Below, in pieces: positions 1-8,157 of a DNA stretch of 64,000 nucleotides. This DNA comes from Acidobacteriota bacterium (GTDB lineage Bacteria > Acidobacteriota > JAAYUB01). How positions within the stretch are numbered: the first letter of the stretch is position 1; every line of letters starts with the position of its first letter. Both the position numbers and the translations under genes were made by a program. Below the pieces are notes generated by a model, which was not told the origin of the DNA, did not search any database, and saw nothing but the letters and a program-made list of their open reading frames with translations. The DNA lies in contig JAKQOW010000092.1 of the NCBI GenBank assembly GCA_029565065.1, positions 93,186 to 157,185 of the forward strand, given 5' to 3'.

Positions 1-1749
1 CCATTCGCCGTCGCTGAGCAGGTCGGGTGAGATGTACAGCTCCCACATGCTGACGCCGCGGGCGACGTAGACGAGCGTCTCGTCGGTGAATTTGTCCATC
101 GCCTCCGCCTCGCCGCCCAGCTTCTGCAGGTGGCCCTTGATAATGCCGTGGGTCATCAGGTTGGCCAGGGGAAACCAGAAATCGTGGCGGCGGTAGTCCT
201 CGTGGAGCACGGTGTCGCGGTAGGTGATGGCCGCGTCCCGCCGGCTGATGGAGGGCACATCCGCCCAGCCGTAATCCTCGCCCTGCATCCAGATTTGGTC
301 GGCGTACAGCAGCCACCACGGGCTGAGCCAGGTGCCGGAGGTGATGTTGAGGAACATCTCCGGATCTTTCGCCCGCACGGCCCGGCCGAGCGCCGCGACG
401 CTCTCCGTCACAGCGCGCCGCGAGTAGATGTCGACGGGGTGGCCATGGTCCGGTTCGCTGCAGCTGAACTGGATGCCGTCCCATTTGAAGTAGCCGACGC
501 CGTCGTTGGCCGTCAGGTCGGTGACGCGCTGCCGGAACATCCGCCCGTAGTTTTGGCCGGCCAGGCAGAACTGGTCGCCGACGGTCTCGTAGCCGTGCTC
601 GCGCATCCAGCCGATCCGCCAGTCGCGGTGGGAGTAGCCGCCCGTGGGGCCGAACCAGATGCCGAGCCGGGTGCCGAGCTCGGCCAGCGCGTTCCGGATG
701 GGGGCCAGGCCGTTGGGGAATTCGGCGGACCGGAGCACCCAGTCGCTGCGGTAGACGTCCCAGCCGTCGTCCAGGACGAAGGCGTCGAGCGTGAGCCCGC
801 GCTTCGCCACCATCTCGGTCTTGAACTGTCCGATGATGCGGAGCAGGTTGGCCTCGTTCATCACCTGGCCGGGTTCCTTGACCATTTCGGGGGCGCGGAC
901 GTCGTACCAGGTGTTATAGAGCAGGTACGGGCGCAGCGGCGCGACCCGGACCGCGTCCAGGTATTTCCAGAACCAGAGCTTGACGTGGGGATCGGGGGCC
1001 AGGCCAGTGACGGCCGGCGCCCCCTCGGTCCACTCCGGTCCCAGGCGCACGCCCATCTCCTGGCCGCAGCGCACCACCGGCCGATTCCCGTCCGTTGAAA
1101 CGGCCGCGTTTTCAGCCGCCGGATACTCCAGACCGAAGAAGGCGCCGCCGGCGCCGCAGCGGACCGCGACCGGCTGGCCGAAACCGCCCGGCTTGAGCGT
1201 CTGGACGGCGTCGCCGAGGCGGCTGTCCCGCGCCCAGATCCAGCGCAGGAAATGCGGCGCACCCGTGAGCTGTCGCACGGCCAGCGTCCGCCGGAAGAAA
1301 AACGCATCCGCAGCCAGCCGGTAGGCGGCGCGGACCTCCAGGCAGCCGGCGGCGTCGCGGAAGATGAGCTCGAGCGTGACACCGCCGTCGGCGTCCTGCC
1401 GGCGGTCATGTCCGGTGAGAAGCAGGTCGTGCGCCCGCACCGTGACGGGGTTGGCAGCATTGGCCGATTGACCCGGCGCCTGCCAGTCCGTCCACATCAG
1501 TTCCAGGGCGAATCCGGCGTCGGTAGCCACCGAAGGCAGCGGTCGGCCCGCCGCCGACCAGGACGAGCGGGCGGCCAGGCGGTCTTCCGCCAGGCGCCCG
1601 TTCTCGAGGCGGACGGTGAGGACGACCTGGTCGTTCACCAGTTCAAACCGGCTGGATCCGACCGCCGGGTCCGCTCCCAGCGGGGCGGCGGCCCACCACA
1701 GCACCAGCACCGGAATCAGCGCGGCGCGGCACGTTGAGTGGATCCTCAT
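1..1749 (-). CDS. Secreted GH-D clan (GH36-like) alpha-galactosidase-type glycosidase, 3'-truncated
   Basis: The gene enters from the left edge; 583 codons are visible and the stop lies outside. The start follows a GAGGGAG Shine-Dalgarno and opens a Sec signal peptide (residues 1 to about 26). A beta-sandwich-like region of about 280 residues precedes a TIM-barrel signature: FVLDDGWD near residue 326 and YFKWDG near residue 421. In clan GH-D (GH27/GH36/GH31) the Asp of KWD/KYD is the nucleophile. The enzyme should cleave an alpha-linked, probably galactosyl, sugar in the periplasm or outside the cell. Exact family and substrate cannot be fixed. Clan assignment is firm from the motifs; GH36 is inference. 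Confidence 0.75.
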   Translation of the reverse strand, partial: MRIHSTCRAALIPVLVLWWAAAPLGADPAVGSSRFELVNDQVVLTVRLENGRLAEDRLAARSSWSAAGRPLPSVATDAGFALELMWTDWQAPGQSANAANPVTVRAHDLLLTGHDRRQDADGGVTLELIFRDAAGCLEVRAAYRLAADAFFFRRTLAVRQLTGAPHFLRWIWARDSRLGDAVQTLKPGGFGQPVAVRCGAGGAFFGLEYPAAENAAVSTDGNRPVVRCGQEMGVRLGPEWTEGAPAVTGLAPDPHVKLWFWKYLDAVRVAPLRPYLLYNTWYDVRAPEMVKEPGQVMNEANLLRIIGQFKTEMVAKRGLTLDAFVLDDGWDVYRSDWVLRSAEFPNGLAPIRNALAELGTRLGIWFGPTGGYSHRDWRIGWMREHGYETVGDQFCLAGQNYGRMFRQRVTDLTANDGVGYFKWDGIQFSCSEPDHGHPVDIYSRRAVTESVAALGRAVRAKDPEMFLNITSGTWLSPWWLLYADQIWMQGEDYGWADVPSISRRDAAITYRDTVLHEDYRRHDFWFPLANLMTHGIIKGHLQKLGGEAEAMDKFTDETLVYVARGVSMWELYISPDLLSDGEW

Positions 1750-1778
1750 GGCTGCTCCCTCGTGATACGGATCGTGCT

Positions 1779-1807
1779 ACTGTAGCGGATCGGACGTGAG
1801 AAATCAA
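1779..1807 (-). promoter_or_regulatory. Sigma70-like promoter of the glycosidase gene
   Basis: On the minus strand TTGATT and TACAGT are separated by 17 nt and lie about 30 nt upstream of the glycosidase start. Read by eye. Confidence 0.45.
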
Positions 1808-1857
1808 CGCGTCCGTGCGCGCGAAACGCTGCATGGAACAGGCGCTCGACCGAAGGA

Positions 1858-2928
1858 TCAGTCGCGAGGCGCAGTTTGTGAGGGAATAGCGGCGGCGCGA
1901 TCGGCGACGAGGCGGATTTTTTCGGCGAGCACGCCGGGATCTTCGAGCGCGAGCCGCTCGGCGGAGACGCGCTGGTTGGCGGTGTAGAAGTTCCGCTCCA
2001 CGGCGGTCCAGAGCCACGGGATCAGTTCGGCCAGCTGCGTCCGGCACGCCGGGCCGTCCAGGCGGCGGCTCTCCGTCTTGAACGCCGACTTGTCCCAGGA
2101 TCCGCCGAACAGCTCCGCCATGTTGAGGCGGCGGTAGGAGGCCATGAAATCGCCGGCTTCGTCATCCATGGCGGTGAACACCTTTCGGGGATCAGGACCG
2201 CCGGGCGAGGCCGAGCGCTCCATCTCGCGGTGGAGAAAGCGCAGGTTGTCCGCACGCACGGTCATGTCGAAGATGCGGTCGGCGACAACGTAAGGCACCA
2301 GGAAGTCGGGCGGCGCGAAAGCGGTCTGCTCCTGCCAGTTTTGGGCGAACGGGGAAAAATTGAGATCGGCCGCCAGCATCTTGATCCGGGCGAACACGTC
2401 GCCCCACTCCTCGGGCTCCCTGAGGGACCCGTACCGGATCCGGTCCCACAGCATGTGGTCGAAGAAGAGCCGGCCCAGCCGGTCGGGGTTGAACTCCAGC
2501 ACCCGCTGCCGGGACCGGTACCCGGTTTGGGACAATTGGTCGAGGCTGAGGCGTACGGCCGCCTCGCGGGGGCTTTTCTTGTCCAGCCGGATGGGCGCGG
2601 CGACCACCTCCCAGGTGTCCCGGCCGGGATCGAAGAACAGGCCTTCCACGAGGTACTCGCCGCGCGGAAGCAGGACCAGCTTCTCGTACGTGAGAACGTC
2701 GTCCGAACTGCTTCCGGAGGCCGCCAGAGAGGCCGTCTCGCGGAAGGCCACATAGCCGTCCAGGTTGATGATCACCAGTTGGAGCCGGAGATCGGCGCCC
2801 GCGGCGACGAGCAGGGTGGGCGCCAGGTCGAATTGCAACAGGACGTGGTGGCTGGGTGCGGCGCCCCAGGCACAACCAACGCCGATCGACAGGATCAGGG
2901 AGAGCAGGAACAGACGGGTGCACGTCAT
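1858..2928 (-). CDS. Secreted protein of unknown function
   Basis: This encodes 356 residues. The second of two close ATGs is chosen because GGAGGT then lies 7 nt upstream; the first would overlap it too closely. Residues 1-22 form a signal peptide (hydrophobic SLILSIGVG, then CAWGA); the Cys is not in a canonical lipobox. No enzymatic motif is recognised. The N-terminal half is beta-rich, with a segment (EKLVLLPRGEYLVEG) reminiscent of a carrier-fold domain, and the rest is helical and charged. It lies between the MBL-fold gene and the glycosidase on the same strand, about 110 nt from each, so co-expression is possible but not shown. Confidence 0.6.
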   Translation of the reverse strand: MTCTRLFLLSLILSIGVGCAWGAAPSHHVLLQFDLAPTLLVAAGADLRLQLVIINLDGYVAFRETASLAASGSSSDDVLTYEKLVLLPRGEYLVEGLFFDPGRDTWEVVAAPIRLDKKSPREAAVRLSLDQLSQTGYRSRQRVLEFNPDRLGRLFFDHMLWDRIRYGSLREPEEWGDVFARIKMLAADLNFSPFAQNWQEQTAFAPPDFLVPYVVADRIFDMTVRADNLRFLHREMERSASPGGPDPRKVFTAMDDEAGDFMASYRRLNMAELFGGSWDKSAFKTESRRLDGPACRTQLAELIPWLWTAVERNFYTANQRVSAERLALEDPGVLAEKIRLVADRAAAIPSQTAPRD

Positions 2929-3038
2929 GGCCATTACCTCCGCTGCCGGCGCCGGTTTTCCAGCGGGCCGTCACACTCCGTTAGATGAACCGTGCGGCCG
3001 GAGGTTCATCCGCGTCCGCGGGGCGGGTCGGCGGGGCG

Positions 3039-3773
3039 TCAGGGCATGCGGCGCAGCCGGACCTCGACGCCCGGCACATCGGCGAGCAGCGGCGGCAGTT
3101 TGGCGATGTCGGTGTCCCCGAAATGATAGGGGTACAGCACCTTGGGCTGGATCCGCCGCGCCGCGTCGGCCGCCATCTCCAGCGTCATGGTGTACGGCAG
3201 GTTCACGGGGAGGAACGCGATGTCGACGCCGGCCAGTCGATCCATTTCGGGGATGGATTCGGTGTCGCCGGCGATGTAGACGCGGGTGTCGCCGAAGGTG
3301 AGCACGTAGCCGTTCCCCTCGCCCTGCGGGTGGAAGGGGTCGCCGTTCGGCCGTTTATGTTCGATGTTGTAAGCCGGTACGGCCTGGACGAGAACGCCTT
3401 TCAACATGCGCGTATCGCCGTTGGCCATGACGGTGACGCACTCCAGCCGGTCGGCGCAACGCGCGGTCGTGATCACCGCCGTCTGGGGTGTCCGGATTTC
3501 GGCGATGGCGGCCGGATCCAGATGGTCGCCGTGGTGGTGCGTGATCAGGATCAGGTCGGCGTCGGGCAGGGCGGTGTAATCGGCCAGCTTGCCGTACGGG
3601 TCCACATGGATCCGCAGGTTGCCCAGCTCCAGCAGCAGCGTGCCGTGGCCGATGAAGGTGATGGTCAATGGACCGGCCGTCGTGTCGAAGCGGTCCTTCT
3701 CCATGGCGGGGCCGGCGGCGGATGCGGCTACGCCCAGCGCAACCACCAGGAACATCACGGACAGTATGCGCAT
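3039..3773 (-). CDS. Exported metallo-beta-lactamase-fold hydrolase (UlaG-like)
   Basis: This encodes 244 residues. The start MRILSVMF follows GGGAGG and gives a clean signal peptide ending near ASAAG; an upstream in-frame ATG would add 22 residues lacking signal character. The motif HHHGDHLD (HxHxDH) and the later metal ligand in AGDTES define the MBL fold. Overall order and length match UlaG/YycJ-type Zn-dependent hydrolases, a group that includes L-ascorbate-6-phosphate lactonase but whose secreted members mostly have unknown substrates. A periplasmic hydrolase is the safe call. Confidence 0.8.
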   Translation of the reverse strand: MRILSVMFLVVALGVAASAAGPAMEKDRFDTTAGPLTITFIGHGTLLLELGNLRIHVDPYGKLADYTALPDADLILITHHHGDHLDPAAIAEIRTPQTAVITTARCADRLECVTVMANGDTRMLKGVLVQAVPAYNIEHKRPNGDPFHPQGEGNGYVLTFGDTRVYIAGDTESIPEMDRLAGVDIAFLPVNLPYTMTLEMAADAARRIQPKVLYPYHFGDTDIAKLPPLLADVPGVEVRLRRMP

Positions 3774-3975
3774 GTCAGCCTCCCATTCGATGTTGCCGCC
3801 AGTATAAACGTCCGGCGGACTTCCTGCAACGGGTGGCATGAGGGATTCGGGCTGCAGCGCCGGCGCGGCCAGCGGTTGTCATTTGGCTCAAACAGTCAAC
3901 CGTCCCGAAGACGCAAATTCACCTGCGCGGATTTCCGGTTTCTGGTAGGATGAAACGGCGGAGAGGAGATCGCCG

Positions 3976-4245
3976 ATGCCGAAGAAAAAGCCGACCATAC
4001 AAAGCGTGCCGGACAACTCGAATTCCGAACCGGCTTGCGACCATGCGGCGGGTCACGCGTACATGTGCCTGCGCTGCGGCGCACTCTATGAGTCGGTCAA
4101 CCCGCCGTTCCCCGTGGGCGGGCTCAGCTACAACTACGCTCGTCCCGGTGACGATCCCGCCTACGACGGCGTCGGCCGGTGCGGCCGCTGCGGCGGGCCG
4201 TTGTCGCTGATCCGGACGTCCGGCGCCCACGGCCGCATGGCGTAG
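3976..4245 (+). CDS. Small zinc-ribbon-like protein
   Basis: This encodes 89 residues after a GAGGAG Shine-Dalgarno. It has CxxH near residue 21, CLRCG near residue 33 and CGRCGG near residue 72, so two Cys pairs could bind one Zn. There is no signal peptide or membrane segment. It is the only rightward gene here and converges on the TPR gene with 22 nt between stops. The family is not recognised. Coding is supported by the Shine-Dalgarno and the Cys pairs. Confidence 0.6.
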   Translation: MPKKKPTIQSVPDNSNSEPACDHAAGHAYMCLRCGALYESVNPPFPVGGLSYNYARPGDDPAYDGVGRCGRCGGPLSLIRTSGAHGRMA

Positions 4246-4267
4246 GCGCCCAGGCCGCGCCCGCGTC

Positions 4268-4801
4268 TCAACCCCTCGGATTGCCCAGTTGCAGGTCGAA
4301 GCGCTTCTTGGCTTCGGTGACCGCGTCGAGCCCCCGCTGCTCGGCGGTCTCCACCGCCTCCTTGAGCAGGCCGAGCAGCAGGCGGGCGCGGTTGGCGGCG
4401 GGGTGGCGGCAGTCCGGATCGCGGCTGACGGCCAGGCGGAGGTCGGCGGCGGCCCTCTCCAGCAGACCGTGCTTGAGGAAGATCTCGCCGCGATTGACCA
4501 GCGATTGGATGTCACCCGGCAACAGCGCCTGGGCCTGATTGTATTCGCCGACCGCCGACGCCGGGCGGCCCAGTTTGTGGAAGATGACGCCCAGCATGGC
4601 GTGAACCAGCGCGTTTCCGCTGTCGAGCACCGCCAAGCCCTCGAAAATCAATCGCGCCTCCGCCAGGCGCCCTTGTTCCACCAGGGCATGACCCGTGTGA
4701 AACAGGGCGGCGAGTTGCGTGGGGGTCATGTCGAGGGCCTCGTCGAGGGTGATTTCGCCTTTCAGGAAGCGGTTCCGTTTGGTTTGCGCCGCGTCAGCCA
4801 T
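4268..4801 (-). CDS. TPR protein resembling LcrH/SycD-type chaperones
   Basis: This encodes 177 residues after a strong AAGGAGG. A short helical lead (ITLDEALDMTPTQLAALF) is followed by about three TPRs over residues 30-140, including ALVEQGRLAEARLIFEGLAVLD. That opening and the VLD after TPR1 resemble class II type III secretion chaperones of the SycD/LcrH family, but no secretion apparatus gene is in the window. It is the third gene of an operon with the radical SAM enzyme (63 nt gap holding a perfect hairpin) and the repeat protein. A role as scaffold or chaperone for the repeat protein is inference. Confidence 0.75.
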   Translation of the reverse strand: MADAAQTKRNRFLKGEITLDEALDMTPTQLAALFHTGHALVEQGRLAEARLIFEGLAVLDSGNALVHAMLGVIFHKLGRPASAVGEYNQAQALLPGDIQSLVNRGEIFLKHGLLERAAADLRLAVSRDPDCRHPAANRARLLLGLLKEAVETAEQRGLDAVTEAKKRFDLQLGNPRG

Positions 4802-4832
4802 CGTTCCTCCTTGTCAAGCCGGGAAATCATCC

Positions 4833-4860
4833 CGGTACCGCCGGTGGGCCGGCGGTACCG
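4833..4860. repeat. Perfect 12-bp inverted repeat (hairpin) between radical SAM and TPR genes
   Basis: CGGTACCGCCGG and its exact reverse complement flank a TGGG loop (stem 4833-4844 and 4849-4860). No T-tract follows on either strand, so it is not a standard terminator. It could stabilise mRNA or be an operator; the related string GGTACCGCC recurs nearby. Confidence 0.7.
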
Positions 4861-4864
4861 CTGT

Positions 4865-6727
4865 TCAAGGCGCCGGAAATTCCGGTACCGCCAGGCTGAG
4901 GTACCGGTTGCGCTCGGTATACATGTAGTTACGGCCGACGAGCTCGGCCAGCGCGGCGCGGACGCGATCCGCGGTGTCCGCGCCGCCGTTGCCGGCGGCG
5001 GCGAAGGCCACAATCTCGGGAAGCGTTCGGATCGAATCACAGAACTCGAACACGCGTCCGGCCAGTCCGTCCAGCACCGCCGTCCGCTCCTCGGAGTCCG
5101 GCGGCTGGCCCAGCGGACGATTGTCCTTCAGCAGGACGAAGCCGGGTCCCTTGCGGCAGGTGAAGTGGATGAAGCGGAGCAGGGCGGCGTCTTTCCATCG
5201 CTGGATGGCCCGGGCCGCCGGGCCGATGTAGGTTGCCGGATTTTCCCCCTCCTCCCGCAGGGTGAAGGAGAAGTGGTAGGCCAGATCCCGCAGGTTGACC
5301 CGGTTCTCCGGGTAGATGTGGGAGTAGAGGCGCTTGGGGCTGAAGCCGGCGATCCCCCAGCGTTCCGGATCGGCGAAGTATGGGCTGAACCGCTGCAGGA
5401 TGACCCGGGCAACCACCTGCGGCGGATCGAGGTGGGTGAGCGACGGGAGGAGGTCCAGGATCTCGCGGTAGTGCGCTGCGGTTTCCCCCGGAATCCCGAA
5501 GAGGAAGTTCCAGCTCACCGAAACGCCGAACGTGGCGCACCATTTCAGCGTCTGCAGGTTCTGGATGACCGTGGCGCCCTTTCGCAGCCGCCGGAGCAGG
5601 TCCGGGTGCAGCGACTCGATCCCGATCTGCAGACTGCAGATGCCCGCGTCCCGCAGCCGGCGGATCTGCTGGCGGGTCATCAGTCCCCGCGCCTCGTAGA
5701 AGATTTTCAAGCCGTCCCGCCGGCAGTCCAGGCGCGGCACCAGCTCGTCGAAGAACGACGGGGCGAGGGCGTTGTCCACCGCCTCGAAGTCCAGGGTGTG
5801 ATGGCGCCGGGCCTGCACCCGCAGCTCGCGGGCCACCCGTCGGCCGGGCTTCGTGCGGAAGGTCATCCGCCGGCCGTTCATCCCGCAGAAGGCGCACTGC
5901 GCCTTTTCACCCCAGTAACAGCCGCGCGCGCTCTCAAACTGGATCAGGGGGCGCACCCGCTCGGCCAGACCCGCCTCTTGCAGCTCGCGATAGTAAGCGG
6001 TGTAGTCGGGGATGGGCACCTGCCGCATGTCCACGAGCGGGGGCTGCTCCCGGGCGGGAATCACCCGGTCGTCACGCCGGCAGGAAACGCCGGGGACCGG
6101 ATCGTACGGCCGGCCGGACCGGATGTGGCGCAACAGCCGCGGGAAGGACTCCTCGGCCTCGCCCTCCACCACGTAGTCCACCCACGGGAACGCCCGCAGG
6201 GTTTCCAGCCCCATCACGTCGGCGATATTGGCCCCGCCGAACACGATCGTCGTCGCCGGATGCCGCTCCTTGATCCGTTTGGCCAGCAGGAGGGAGCTGA
6301 CGTGCTGGGTAAACACGGACGTGAACCCCACCACGGAGAAATCGCGCCAGGGGACCCGCTCGAGACAATCGTCGATGAAGGGGGGCAGGATGTCGCGGAC
6401 GATCCGGTCGAAGCCAATGCGGCGGCCGCGGCCCAGGTCCAGAACCTCGGGGCCGTCCCGGCCGATCACGGCGGCGGCGCTGTTGTCCAGCTCGCCGGAG
6501 CCGTAAGGTCCGAACAGATGCTGGGCGAAGAGCCATTCGCCGATCAGCGGGGCGTCCGAGATCGTCTCGTAGATTTTCAAATTCATCGAGGCGGCGAGCC
6601 GGATATTCAGGTAGAACGACTCGGCCGGGATGCGGTGCCGGTGCAGCACCCGCTCCAGAATGCCCAGCGCCATCGACCCCCGCTTGGCGGTGATCCACGG
6701 CATGTTGACCAGCGCCACTCGAAACAT
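4865..6727 (-). CDS. RiPP-maturation-type cobalamin-binding radical SAM enzyme (rSAM protein 1 family, putative peptide C-methyltransferase)
   Basis: This encodes 620 residues. Residues about 100-205 form a B12-binding-like Rossmann domain (VGFTSVFTQH, IVFGGANIADVMG) without the DxHxxG motif. The radical SAM domain follows, with ESARGCYWGEKAQCAFCG; Cys270, Cys278 and Cys281 make the CX7CX2C cluster motif typical of this family, unlike the usual CX3CX2C. The C-terminal region ends YLSLAVPEFPAP, also family-like. Known relatives install C-methyl groups or other changes on ribosomal peptides. It starts 3 nt after the repeat-protein stop, with its Shine-Dalgarno inside that gene, so the two are translationally coupled. 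Peptide substrate is inference. Confidence 0.85.
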   Translation of the reverse strand: MFRVALVNMPWITAKRGSMALGILERVLHRHRIPAESFYLNIRLAASMNLKIYETISDAPLIGEWLFAQHLFGPYGSGELDNSAAAVIGRDGPEVLDLGRGRRIGFDRIVRDILPPFIDDCLERVPWRDFSVVGFTSVFTQHVSSLLLAKRIKERHPATTIVFGGANIADVMGLETLRAFPWVDYVVEGEAEESFPRLLRHIRSGRPYDPVPGVSCRRDDRVIPAREQPPLVDMRQVPIPDYTAYYRELQEAGLAERVRPLIQFESARGCYWGEKAQCAFCGMNGRRMTFRTKPGRRVARELRVQARRHHTLDFEAVDNALAPSFFDELVPRLDCRRDGLKIFYEARGLMTRQQIRRLRDAGICSLQIGIESLHPDLLRRLRKGATVIQNLQTLKWCATFGVSVSWNFLFGIPGETAAHYREILDLLPSLTHLDPPQVVARVILQRFSPYFADPERWGIAGFSPKRLYSHIYPENRVNLRDLAYHFSFTLREEGENPATYIGPAARAIQRWKDAALLRFIHFTCRKGPGFVLLKDNRPLGQPPDSEERTAVLDGLAGRVFEFCDSIRTLPEIVAFAAAGNGGADTADRVRAALAELVGRNYMYTERNRYLSLAVPEFPAP

Positions 6728-6730
6728 CGC

Positions 6731-8005
6731 TTAGACCTCCCGGTCACCTCGCCGGATGTCCAGCCGTTCGTCCAGGGACAGCAGGTTGCCCACCACCCGT
6801 TGCAGGCCGTCCAGAGCGCCCAGCTGATAGCTGAGCCGGGCCAGCTGCCCCACTCCATCCGGGGTGAACGGGTCCATCCGGGCCAGATCCTGCAGTGATT
6901 CGTCGATGCCGCCCGGCCAGCCGCCGCCGGTGGCGGGCGCCACGCCGGGTTCCCGGGCGGCGTCGCGCGCCGGGCGCGCTTCAGCCAGCTCTCGGACATA
7001 GGGACCGGCGTCCGGCAGGGCGCATTTGGTTCCTTCCCACACTTCGGCCAACTGCCTCACGTAAGGTCCGGCTTCGAGCGCGACTCCCTGGTCCATTTCC
7101 TGCTGGTCGGACACCTCTTTGACGTAGGGCGCGCCGTCGGCCGGGAAGAGTTTGCGGCCGGCCTTCTCGGCGGCCAGTTCGCGCACGTAGGGTCCGGCAT
7201 CGAGCAAGATGCCCTGGTTCGGCTCCTGCTGGTCGGACACCTCCTTGACGTAAGGCGCGCCGTCGGCAGGGAACAGCTTGCGACCGGCCTTCTCGGACGC
7301 CAGCTCGCGCACGTAGGGGCCGGCATCGAGCAAAATCCCCTGGTTCAACTCCTGCTGCTCGCCCACTTCTTTGACGTAAGGCGCGCCGTCGGCAGGAAAG
7401 AGCTTGCGGCCGGCCTTCTCGGACGCCAGCTCGCGCACGTAGGGTCCGAGGTCAGATAGGACACGCCGGCTGTCTGCGCCATCGTCCGCCACATCGCGCA
7501 CCTTCACGCCCAGTTGATCCAGGTCCAGAATCTTGCCGGGCTCTCCCGGTTTCCCCGGCCGGGCCGGGTCCACGTCGGTGCCACCGGTCAACGGGGTGAG
7601 CAGGCCGCGCGGTCCCACCAGCTTGTCCACCACCGGACCCGCCTGCGCCGCATTCAGCCAGCTGCTCCGGAGCTCATCGAGGGGGGCGAAGGCGGACCCC
7701 GCCGTGTCCAGCGCCGCCAGCGCGTCCCGGGAGAGCCGGTGCGCGGCGGCCATTCCCTCAGGGCTCGCCGCGGACAACCGCAGGTACTCCGCCGGACCGA
7801 CACAGCCGGCTTCGGCGCCGATGCTGCCCGGGCGGGCGGGGATCTCCAGGTCGCGCGGATCGATGGGCAGGAGCGCATCTTTCAGGCCGTCGGTCCCCGC
7901 GGCCTGCACGGCCGACGTGACACCGCTGACCACCGAATCCAGCCCCGACGAGACGCCGCCGGCCCCTCCGGCTTGGATCAGGTCACTCAAGCGATCGATG
8001 TTCAT
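6731..8005 (-). CDS. Repeat protein with eight 21-residue PYV units; candidate substrate of the adjacent radical SAM enzyme
   Basis: This encodes 424 residues; the start MNIDRLSD follows GGAGGA by 7 nt. Residues 1-187 are a low-complexity Gly/Ala/Pro-rich, leader-like region. Residues 188-355 are eight contiguous 21-residue units each beginning PYV[RK][EQ][LV]. Residues 356-424 form a helical tail containing LDGLQRVVGNLLSLDERLD. There is no signal peptide, and only two Cys (68 and 328). It is first in an operon with a RiPP-maturation-type radical SAM enzyme and a SycD-like TPR protein. A multicore precursor or a radical-SAM-modified structural protein are both possible; at 424 residues it is far longer than ordinary precursors. 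No known family is recognised. Confidence 0.75.
   Translation of the reverse strand: MNIDRLSDLIQAGGAGGVSSGLDSVVSGVTSAVQAAGTDGLKDALLPIDPRDLEIPARPGSIGAEAGCVGPAEYLRLSAASPEGMAAAHRLSRDALAALDTAGSAFAPLDELRSSWLNAAQAGPVVDKLVGPRGLLTPLTGGTDVDPARPGKPGEPGKILDLDQLGVKVRDVADDGADSRRVLSDLGPYVRELASEKAGRKLFPADGAPYVKEVGEQQELNQGILLDAGPYVRELASEKAGRKLFPADGAPYVKEVSDQQEPNQGILLDAGPYVRELAAEKAGRKLFPADGAPYVKEVSDQQEMDQGVALEAGPYVRQLAEVWEGTKCALPDAGPYVRELAEARPARDAAREPGVAPATGGGWPGGIDESLQDLARMDPFTPDGVGQLARLSYQLGALDGLQRVVGNLLSLDERLDIRRGDREV
6941..7444 (-). repeat. In-frame 63-bp (21-residue) repeat array, 8 units
   Basis: The conserved Pro of PYV falls at residues 188, 209, 230, 251, 272, 293, 314 and 335, a strict 21-residue spacing with no indel. 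Units alternate in type (A: PYVREL..EKAGRKLFPAD; B: PYVKEV..QQE..QGILLDA) as A-B-A-B-A-B, then two divergent units. The A-B pair is a 126-bp DNA repeat with high nucleotide identity, implying recent duplication. Confidence 0.9.
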
Positions 8006-8157
8006 GACGGATCCTCCAGTGGTGCGGATGGTCGAGGTCACAATCACATGCAGCTATTGCAATATTATCGGATGGTTTTCCAAATAGTTTCCATCAATGA
8101 GTGAAGGCAAAATAGGTCGCCAACACGGGAATGGTCTCGACGGGCCCGGCAAAGGGA

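Noticed and set aside
4289..6898. Rightward open frame of about 870 codons opposite the radical SAM and TPR genes
   Set aside because: It is the antisense of well-supported genes; third-position GC bias keeps the opposite frame open. Its protein is low-complexity and shows no domain.
6941..7444. 63-bp repeats as a CRISPR array
   Set aside because: Repeats are contiguous without unique spacers, keep the reading frame and encode conserved protein; no cas gene is near.
4268..8005. Type III secretion locus
   Set aside because: Only the chaperone-like TPR protein suggests it; no ATPase, export-gate or needle gene is in the window.
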